Positions 58,001 through 64,000 of a DNA stretch of 64,000 nt are shown piece after piece. Position 1 is the stretch's first letter, and every line of letters begins with the position of its first letter. Both the position numbers and the translations under genes were made by a program. Below the pieces are notes generated by a model. That model worked only from the letters and a program-made list of their open reading frames with translations. It had not been told where the DNA came from and made no database searches. Location: NCBI RefSeq assembly GCF_003815915.1, contig NZ_CP033929.1:2914001-2978000 (forward strand), in the 5' to 3' direction. The DNA is from Chryseobacterium indoltheticum. GTDB taxonomy: Bacteria > Bacteroidota > Bacteroidia > Flavobacteriales > Weeksellaceae.

Positions 58001-59212
58001 TCATTCCAAGAATTCTGAATAATCTTCAGCAAGTTCAGCATCAATATCTCTAAGATAAGCTTTTAAAGCTTTCAAGGTGCTATGGCCTGTAATTCTCATC
58101 AATAAATCATAAGTTTCAAGCTCTGTACGTTCTTTTCTAAGTTCCCGGAATAGCTTTGTAATAAATGTATGTCTAAACGAATAAAGTGTATATTCTTCAC
58201 CCAAACCTAACTTATCTTTTATTTTTTTAAATTCTCCAGAGAAATAATCACGACGATTCATTTCATTAGTTTCAATTCCTTTATCATTAGTTTTAAAAAC
58301 AAGATCCCTTGGATTTCCAAATTTTAGATTTTGAAGACTGTTTAACATGATTGATGGAATTAATTTTGTTTTCAGCGGCTTGTTCTTAGTTTTAACCTGA
58401 AGAAATGGAGGATTATCATGTATTTTTAAATCTTCGAACTTTAATCGTGCTACTTCAATTGGTCTCAAAATATTATAGCTTATAAATTGGACAAATAAAA
58501 ATAATCGTTCGTCCTTTGACACTTCATTAAATAGTTCGTTTAATTGTGCCTTGGAATAAGATTTATTTTTTTCAGGCTTACTTACTTGATTATCGATATC
58601 CTTAATAAAATTTTCTGATATCAGATCATTCTTCTTTAAAATTTCAAAAAATGATGAAAGAACGACTTTATGATTATTATGTGTTTTCCCAGAATTCTTC
58701 AGAATAATTTCGTTCATGTAATTTTGAACATACTTTTTAGAAAATTCATCAGAACGATAAACATCAAGGCCATGTTTTTCAAGATATTTAACAAATTGAT
58801 TTTTCTTAGATCTATAATCTGGAATTGAAGTATCAGATAAAGTTGCAGCTTTTAATTCATAAGCCCATTCAATAGCTTCTTTAATAGTATACTTTTCCTT
58901 AACCTCAGAATCCGAGTATGGAGAGTATCCATTTTTCAATAATTCAGTTAAGTTTTTAGAGATTAATTTTAACCTCTTCATTCGGTCAGCAACAGTATTG
59001 TAATCCCGATTTACGTTCATATAAATTGGATTTTGACGTTGCATTTTTCCAGTAATTGGATTTAAGTATGAATAGTACACATACCATCTTTGGGAAAGGT
59101 CGAAGTCTTTTCCTCCATGATATATTTTAGGCAACTTGTATGGAACGACAGACATATCAGTATTGTATTCGTTACTGTATTCGCTTATTAAAGTTTCAAG
59201 TAATGATGACAT
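58001..59212 (-). CDS. int: Tyrosine-recombinase integrase
   Basis: The 403-residue product has an arm-binding-like N-terminal part, a SAM-like core-binding domain (about 110-205) and the catalytic domain with R250 (ILRPIEVARL), R347 in YSFRHTFIT, H377 in ITGHST and the nucleophile Y386 in KAYLRDID. The first H of the usual HxxR motif is Tyr. It inserts the phage at tRNA-fMet. It lies beside the right att repeat; two TATTCG copies at its start could be arm sites. A hairpin with a T run on its 5' side separates it from the tRNA. Confidence 0.93.
   Translation of the reverse strand: MSSLLETLISEYSNEYNTDMSVVPYKLPKIYHGGKDFDLSQRWYVYYSYLNPITGKMQRQNPIYMNVNRDYNTVADRMKRLKLISKNLTELLKNGYSPYSDSEVKEKYTIKEAIEWAYELKAATLSDTSIPDYRSKKNQFVKYLEKHGLDVYRSDEFSKKYVQNYMNEIILKNSGKTHNNHKVVLSSFFEILKKNDLISENFIKDIDNQVSKPEKNKSYSKAQLNELFNEVSKDERLFLFVQFISYNILRPIEVARLKFEDLKIHDNPPFLQVKTKNKPLKTKLIPSIMLNSLQNLKFGNPRDLVFKTNDKGIETNEMNRRDYFSGEFKKIKDKLGLGEEYTLYSFRHTFITKLFRELRKERTELETYDLLMRITGHSTLKALKAYLRDIDAELAEDYSEFLE
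59166..59183. repeat. TATTCG repeats near the right end
   Basis: TATTCG at 59166 and 59178 (12 bp apart) matches the hexamers inside the left end (12372-12411). They fall in the first codons of the integrase gene. See the finding on arm sites. Confidence 0.35.
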
Positions 59213-59246
59213 AAAAAAATCGGTATAACTTGTTGTTAGACCGATA
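59212..59246 (-). terminator. Terminator between the right tRNA-fMet and the integrase
   Basis: On the minus strand ATCGGT and ACCGAT pair around a 15-base loop and are followed by TTTTTTT, ending at the integrase start codon. It would stop tRNA read-through and keep integrase expression low. Confidence 0.6.
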
Positions 59247-59261
59247 TTTATAGTTTAAGAA

Positions 59262-59346
<85 letters not shown>

Positions 59347-59351
59347 GATTG

Positions 59352-59381
59352 CAAATATACGAATATATTTCAAAACCGCAA
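59352..59381 (-). promoter_or_regulatory. Host promoter of tRNA-fMet
   Basis: On the minus strand TATATTTG (59352-59359) and TTG (59379-59381) are 19 bp apart; the -7 element is 12 bases from the first tRNA base. This is a good Bacteroidota promoter. Confidence 0.65.
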
Positions 59382-59440
59382 GCGATCCTTTTAAATAAAG
59401 CATTTTCATGAAATATATTTAAATATTCGTACATTTGTTT

Positions 59441-60052
59441 ATGGCAAAAATTTTGAAAATCTACCCGGACAATCCACAGGAAAACCTTATCAATGAGGTC
59501 ATTAAATCCCTGAATAATGGCGGACTGATTATTTATCCGTCTGATACTGTTTATGCTTTAGGCTGTAATATTTTTGATATCAAGGCCATGGAAAAATTAG
59601 CGCAAATAAAAAAACAGAAATTAGAAAAATCAAAATTCTCAATTATTTGTAATGATTTAAGCCATTTATCAGATTTTACAAGACCTATTGACACCTCAGT
59701 TTTCAGGTTTCTAAAAAGTCATCTTCCAGGTCCTTTTACATTTATTCTGGAAGCAAATAAAAGTCTTCCTTTAGCTTATAAAAATCATAAAACAATCGGT
59801 ATCCGTGTACCTGATCATTCAATTCCGCAATTGATTGTTGAAAAATTGGGCCATCCAATCGCATCAACTTCCATTAAAGATGATGATGAAATTATTGAAT
59901 ATTCTACAGATCCGGAACTGATTGCTGAAAAATATGATCATTTGGTTGATATTGTAATAGATTCAGGATATGGTGATAATATAGCATCAACCATTGTAGA
60001 TCTTACTTCGGGCGAACCGGAAATAATCCGTCAGGGAAAAGGAGAAATTTAG
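59441..60052 (+). CDS. L-threonylcarbamoyladenylate synthase (TsaC/Sua5/YrdC family)
   Basis: The 203-residue product (ATG 59441) has the YrdC fold with NNGGLIIYPSDTVYALGC, KKQKLEKSKFSIIC, PGPFTFILEA, IGIRVPDH and IASTSIKDDDE, all conserved in the family that makes threonylcarbamoyl-AMP for tRNA t6A37. A TACATTTG element ends only three bases before the ATG, which would imply a leaderless mRNA if used. It is the first intact host gene right of the prophage. Confidence 0.9.
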   Translation: MAKILKIYPDNPQENLINEVIKSLNNGGLIIYPSDTVYALGCNIFDIKAMEKLAQIKKQKLEKSKFSIICNDLSHLSDFTRPIDTSVFRFLKSHLPGPFTFILEANKSLPLAYKNHKTIGIRVPDHSIPQLIVEKLGHPIASTSIKDDDEIIEYSTDPELIAEKYDHLVDIVIDSGYGDNIASTIVDLTSGEPEIIRQGKGEI

Positions 60053-60065
60053 AACAGTTATTGAG

Positions 60066-60773
60066 ATGAGTCTGAACGGAAGATATTCTTTAGGCATTGT
60101 ACTTACTTTTGTATTGCTTGCCGCTTCAATGCTGTATTCAATCCCATTAATCAATTTATTTTTTAATTATAAAACTTTAACCGCTGATCTTTTTTTCTAT
60201 AACAGGCTTTCATTGTGGCTGGTTTTAGTTCTTGTTTTGATTTATAATTTTTTCTTAGAAAACAGATCATTCTTTGTTTGGGAAGAAAAAAAGTATTCGC
60301 CTTTATTTTATTTGGGCGCAGTAATAAGCTTGTATTTTATTTGCTTATTTGGTGGAGCATTTCTGAATGCGATTATTATTTTTTTAACTCAGGAAAAACC
60401 TAGCGAAAGACTTTTAGACCTTAAAAAATTATTTAAAAACAATTATTTTCTGATCATTTTCACCTGCCTTACCGCCGGAGTTATAGAAGAATTACTGATG
60501 CGGGCTTACATTCAGCCACGAATTGAAAAAATATACAATAGTCCGATGTTGGGAGTGATTGTTTCATCCCTTTTATTCGGAATTTTACACAGCACTTACG
60601 GAACAATCGGTCAGGTTGTTGTCCCATTTTTTATTGGGATTGTATTTGCTCTGTTTTATAAAAAATATTCAAACATTAAAATTCTAATTGTCTGTCATTT
60701 TCTGATCGATTTTATCTCGATGATGCTCATGAATTTTATTGATCCTAAACATTTATCTTTACTCAACTTATGA
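60066..60773 (+). CDS. CPBP family intramembrane metalloprotease
   Basis: The 235-residue product has several membrane helices and the CPBP (Abi/CAAX protease) motifs: EELLMRAYIQP (E-E-x-x-x-R), FGILHS (F-x-x-x-H) and HFLIDF. The family cleaves substrates in the membrane; the physiological substrate is unknown. It overlaps the next gene by four bases. Confidence 0.85.
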   Translation: MSLNGRYSLGIVLTFVLLAASMLYSIPLINLFFNYKTLTADLFFYNRLSLWLVLVLVLIYNFFLENRSFFVWEEKKYSPLFYLGAVISLYFICLFGGAFLNAIIIFLTQEKPSERLLDLKKLFKNNYFLIIFTCLTAGVIEELLMRAYIQPRIEKIYNSPMLGVIVSSLLFGILHSTYGTIGQVVVPFFIGIVFALFYKKYSNIKILIVCHFLIDFISMMLMNFIDPKHLSLLNL

Positions 60774-61528
60774 AAATCATAACCTCTCCTGCAAAATTAA
60801 TGAACGTAGAAAACTCAACAGATTTATTGAGAAGTTCTACCCCGAAATTCATCGAAGAAGCAGCATTAATTCAATCTCATTTAAAGCATAAATCTCCAAA
60901 ATATCTTTCTGAATTAATGGAAATTTCGTCAAAACTGGCAGACGAAAACTGGGAAAGAAACCAAAAATGGAAAGCTAAACCCACTGCAAAAGAATCTGCT
61001 CCCGCAATGTTTGCTTTTACTGGCGAAGTATATCGCGGTCTGGATGCAAAAACATTAGATAAAAATGCGATTGATTATCTTCAGAAAAATTACAGAATGC
61101 TTTCCGGGCTGTATGGTTTGCTGAAACCTTCAGACAAAGTAATGCTTTATCGTCTTGAAATGGGCAGAAATTTCGAATTTGAAAGCTATAAAAATCTTTA
61201 CCAGTTCTGGACAGAAAAAATAACGGATCAACTTAATTCTGAAATGAAAAAGAACGAAATTCTCCTGAATTTGGCAAGCGGTGAGTATGTAAAAGTTGTA
61301 GACAGAAAAAAACTAAATCATCAAGTTATCGATTTTGATTTCTACGAAATGAAAGATGGAAAATTGAAAACTATCGTAGTTTACACCAAACATGCAAGAG
61401 GTATGCTGGTGAGATTTTGTGCCGAAAATAATGTAAAAACATTAAATGACGTAAAAGCATTCAACTATGAAGGATACTTAATTGATGAAGAAAAATCAAC
61501 CGATACAAAACTCGTTTTCACAAGATAA
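60770..61528 (+). CDS. yaaA: Peroxide stress protein YaaA family
   Basis: The 252-residue product has the YaaA signature throughout: MKIITSPAKLMN at the start, FTGEVYRGLDAKTL, LSGLYGLLKPSDKVMLYRLEMG, LASGEYVKV and KHARGMLVRFCAEN. The family limits free iron and DNA damage during hydrogen peroxide stress. It overlaps the CPBP gene and shares its last base with the start of prmC, so the three form an operon. Confidence 0.93.
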   Translation: MKIITSPAKLMNVENSTDLLRSSTPKFIEEAALIQSHLKHKSPKYLSELMEISSKLADENWERNQKWKAKPTAKESAPAMFAFTGEVYRGLDAKTLDKNAIDYLQKNYRMLSGLYGLLKPSDKVMLYRLEMGRNFEFESYKNLYQFWTEKITDQLNSEMKKNEILLNLASGEYVKVVDRKKLNHQVIDFDFYEMKDGKLKTIVVYTKHARGMLVRFCAENNVKTLNDVKAFNYEGYLIDEEKSTDTKLVFTR

Positions 61529-62460
61529 TGACGTTATCCCAACTTAAAACACATTTTTTAGATTCACTTTCAGAAGTCTATACAGATTCTGAAAGTACCT
61601 TTATATTTCAGATTTTTACTGAACATATTTTAGACTTAAATAACTTTCAGCAAAGACAATCTGCAGATTTGGAATTGTCTGATGAGAATATAAATAAATT
61701 CCAGCAAATCATTTCAGAATTAAAAACAGGAAAACCTTATTTACAGATTTTAGGTGAAACTGAATTTTATGGAATGAAAATTTTTGTAGATGAGAATGTT
61801 TTGATTCCTCGACCGGAAACGGAGGAATTGCTGGAAATAGCGATTAAAGAGATAAAAAGAAATATTTCAAGAATGGAATACATTCATTTAAGATCGAAAC
61901 AAACAGATTATAAATGGACTGAAGAAGCAAAATATCCACCTTCGCAAGAACAGGAATTAAAAAGAGTCAAAATTTTAGACATCGGAACCGGAAGCGGAAT
62001 TATTCCTTTGGTTTTAAAAAAACATTTCCCGGAAGCAGAAATTACTTCCATTGATTTCTCTGAAGCAGCCTTAAAAACAGCGAAAAAGAACGCAGAATTT
62101 CACCAGCTTGACATCAATTTTATTCATGCCGATTATCTGAGTTTAGATTTAAATCAGAATTTTGATGTTATTATTTCAAATCCGCCTTATATTGGGATTG
62201 ATGAAGAGAACGAAATTGCAGATTCTGTAAAGAAATTTGAGCCTACAATGGCGTTGTTTTCTCCAATTTCCGATGCTTTGATTTTTTATCGAAAAATTGC
62301 CGAAGATTCTAAAAAATATTTAAATGAAAACGGTTTGCTTTTCTTAGAAATCAATCAGAAATTAGGGAAAGAAACGCTAGAATTGTACAAAGATTTTTCA
62401 CAAGTTGAACTCATAAAAGACCTGAGCGAGAACGACCGTTTTATTTTTGGAATAAAATAA
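61528..62460 (+). CDS. prmC: Release factor glutamine N5-methyltransferase PrmC
   Basis: The 310-residue product has the PrmC helical N-domain, the SAM-binding loop ILDIGTGSGIIPLVLKK, the catalytic NPPYIG near residue 225 and the C-terminal ENGLLFLEINQKLG. It methylates the GGQ glutamine of RF1 and RF2. Between IPRPETEELLEIAIKEIK and the SAM loop there is an insert of about 35 residues (rich in Lys/Glu/Tyr) that the usual family lacks. Confidence 0.93.
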   Translation: MTLSQLKTHFLDSLSEVYTDSESTFIFQIFTEHILDLNNFQQRQSADLELSDENINKFQQIISELKTGKPYLQILGETEFYGMKIFVDENVLIPRPETEELLEIAIKEIKRNISRMEYIHLRSKQTDYKWTEEAKYPPSQEQELKRVKILDIGTGSGIIPLVLKKHFPEAEITSIDFSEAALKTAKKNAEFHQLDINFIHADYLSLDLNQNFDVIISNPPYIGIDEENEIADSVKKFEPTMALFSPISDALIFYRKIAEDSKKYLNENGLLFLEINQKLGKETLELYKDFSQVELIKDLSENDRFIFGIK

Positions 62461-62559
62461 TATTAAATTCAAAAGTTCATATAAAGTTAATTGTAATCAA
62501 ATTCCGTTTTATTTTTATATTCTTAATTTTATCCCACCAAACAATAAAATTATATTATT

Positions 62560-63018
62560 ATGAAAAATTTAATGAAAAGCGCATTACTAGCGTTCGGAGT
62601 TCTATTAACAATTACCAGTTGCAGTACTGATGCAACAACTTTAACGGATGCTGAAATGACAAATGCTAATCTCGCAAATAAAAGTGAGAATAGTAAGAAA
62701 CAACAGACTTATCAGTTAAAAGTAGGTACCATCCATAACGGGGTAAACACCATGAGCGGAAGTTATGATATGGGCGGAATTTATGCAACCGATGTGAATA
62801 CAGGGATTGTTTATGACGGATATATCACTTATTCTAACGGATACGCCAAACTACCCGGATATTTTAACGATCTTCCAGCTGGAACTTATGAAATCTCTGC
62901 TTATCAGGGACAAGGAGGCTGGGTTGGCTACGGTTCTACAACAGTTACCCTGACGCCATCTTCAGTGGGACAAGACGGTTATGTGAATATATATATTCCA
63001 ATTGCCTGGGAAGAATAG
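62560..63018 (+). CDS. Small lipoprotein
   Basis: The 152-residue product has a lipoprotein signal (MKNLMKSALLAFGVLLTITSC with the lipobox Cys) and a beta-sandwich-like domain rich in Gly/Tyr (SYDMGGIYATDVNTGIVYDG, GTYEISAYQGQGGWVGYGS). It looks like an outer-membrane or surface lipoprotein; function unknown. It stands alone with a terminator at 63035. Confidence 0.75.
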   Translation: MKNLMKSALLAFGVLLTITSCSTDATTLTDAEMTNANLANKSENSKKQQTYQLKVGTIHNGVNTMSGSYDMGGIYATDVNTGIVYDGYITYSNGYAKLPGYFNDLPAGTYEISAYQGQGGWVGYGSTTVTLTPSSVGQDGYVNIYIPIAWEE

Positions 63019-63034
63019 TAATTTTCAACACAAT

Positions 63035-63072
63035 AAAAAAGACTGTTTTCAAATAGAGAACAGTCTTTTTTA
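63035..63072. terminator. Bidirectional terminator
   Basis: AAAAAAGACTGTT and AACAGTCTTTTTT form a long stem between the convergent lipoprotein and rhomboid genes, with T and A runs on either side. Confidence 0.85.
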
Positions 63073-63095
63073 TTTCAATAATTTGAAAGAGTTTA

Positions 63096-63761
63096 TTAAT
63101 TAATTCTTTTTCTTATAAATACTTCATATGCTAAATAAATCAGCGGAAGTGACATAATACCCAAAAAGAGAATATTGCTTAATGCAATTTGAGGGAAAAC
63201 AATGATTGTATAAATTAACCCAAAAAATGCACCGCCTAAATGTGCTGCATGACCAATATTATCATGACTTCTTGGTTTCAGCATGCTGTAAACAGAATAT
63301 CCAAAATACAGCAAACCAAAAATATATCCTGGAATACTTAGGGCTGGAGGTAGAAATATAATTCCGATTTTTATATTTACAGGATCTAAAGAAACGCTTG
63401 CAAAAATAATCCCAGCAACACCTCCGCTTGCACCAATTGCAGAATACCAACTTTGATTTTTATAAATTAAGAGCGAAAATAAATTTCCTAATAGTATCGA
63501 AGCGATATAAATAATTAAAAAACCACTCACTCCAAAAGCATATAAAATAGCAGGGCTGAACATATACAAAACATACATATTCAATGCTAAATGTATAAAA
63601 TCTGCATGAAGAAAACCTGCTGATAAAAGTCTGAAATACTCTTTTCTTTGTTGAATTGCTCCAACATTGAATTTGTATTTTTCGAACATTCTTATATCGT
63701 TTAAAGCTAAATAGCTAATAATACATGTTACTGCAATTATAATTATGACAACTGTATTCAT
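63096..63761 (-). CDS. Rhomboid family intramembrane serine protease
   Basis: The 221-residue product has six hydrophobic segments, the catalytic motif GASGGVAG (Ser in the G-x-S-G) and the partner His in GHAAHLGGAFFGL. The conserved HADFIHLALNMYVLY lies in the earlier helix. Rhomboids cleave membrane protein substrates; the physiological role is unknown. It is followed upstream (minus direction) by the topoisomerase gene with a five-base gap. Confidence 0.88.
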   Translation of the reverse strand: MNTVVIIIIAVTCIISYLALNDIRMFEKYKFNVGAIQQRKEYFRLLSAGFLHADFIHLALNMYVLYMFSPAILYAFGVSGFLIIYIASILLGNLFSLLIYKNQSWYSAIGASGGVAGIIFASVSLDPVNIKIGIIFLPPALSIPGYIFGLLYFGYSVYSMLKPRSHDNIGHAAHLGGAFFGLIYTIIVFPQIALSNILFLGIMSLPLIYLAYEVFIRKRIN

Positions 63762-63766
63762 ATTTT

Positions 63767-64000
63767 CTATTTTTCGTTATCATCACTTTCAAACAAATCG
63801 CCGATTGTTCCACCCTCATCGTCTATGATGGGAGAGGTAAGATCTGGTTCTTCGTACACTTCCGGCTCCTCTTCTTCAGGTTCAGGAATGGTGATGTTTA
63901 TATTTTTAACCTTAAATTTTGTAAACTGATTTCCGATCGCTTTAATTCCTTTTACGGCTATAAATTCGTCGATATTTACGATTTCAGGCTCTCTTTCTTT
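63767..64000 (-). CDS. Type II topoisomerase A subunit, C-terminal end (partial)
   Basis: Only the last 77 codons lie in the window; the frame runs off the right edge. It reads EREPEIVNIDEFIAVKGIKA and on to an acidic Pro/Glu-rich tail ending LFESDDNEK. The segment D-E-F-I-x-V-K-G-x-K-A-x-G is the known C-terminal end of flavobacterial topoisomerase IV / gyrase A subunits. Which of the two cannot be told from the fragment. Confidence 0.65.
   Translation of the reverse strand, partial: KEREPEIVNIDEFIAVKGIKAIGNQFTKFKVKNINITIPEPEEEEPEVYEEPDLTSPIIDDEGGTIGDLFESDDNEK

Overview
The window is AT-rich bacterial DNA from a flavobacterium close to Chryseobacterium (Bacteroidota). This rests on GLPGLI-family secreted proteins, flavobacterial versions of housekeeping genes, and recurrent promoters of the Bacteroidota type (TTG, about 19-21 bp, then TAnnTTTG) with few Shine-Dalgarno sequences. 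The assignment is by recognition of protein families, not by a database search.

Two host segments flank one complete-looking prophage. Left host segment (1-12250): kdsD, tatC, two secreted metallopeptidases (M1, M61), a 0.4 kb field of degenerate 21-bp repeats, two GLPGLI genes, a BlaR1/BlaI-type pair with a candidate operator, two small hypothetical genes and an initiator tRNA. Right host segment (59347-64000): a TsaC/Sua5 gene, a CPBP protease, yaaA, prmC, a small lipoprotein, a rhomboid protease and the 3' end of a type II topoisomerase A subunit.

The prophage (about 12251-59346, 47 kb) lies between two perfect 85-bp direct repeats. Each repeat holds an entire initiator tRNA-fMet gene, and the tyrosine integrase sits beside the right copy. 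Layout: an S24/XRE repressor with two secreted-protein genes downstream (possible lysogenic conversion) and a divergent early promoter overlapping palindromic operators; early genes including a YqaJ-type exonuclease, an orphan DNA methyltransferase, replication-module proteins, a DEDDh exonuclease, ASCH proteins and many mini-genes; a structured noncoding region; a PutAbiC-like gene with its own XRE switch; a NinG-like HNH protein; a PAPS-reductase-like/ParB-like pair (IbrA/IbrB-like) next to the terminase; then the tail module (assembly chaperone with a likely -1 frameshift, tape measure, tail proteins) placed before the portal, scaffold and capsid genes; connectors; tail fibres; a lysis cassette (holin, predicted unimolecular spanin, GH19 endolysin); and a distal accessory region with a membrane-protein moron, an AbiH gene and the integrase.

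The items most worth a second look are the T9 slippery site in the tail chaperone, a repeated 12-mer (TGTAAGTAACTC) that in two cases is followed at exactly 18 nt by a near-identical terminator flanking the displaced tail module, three tRNA or tRNA-like elements inside the phage, the IbrA/IbrB-like pair, and two abortive-infection genes carried as separately promoted cargo.
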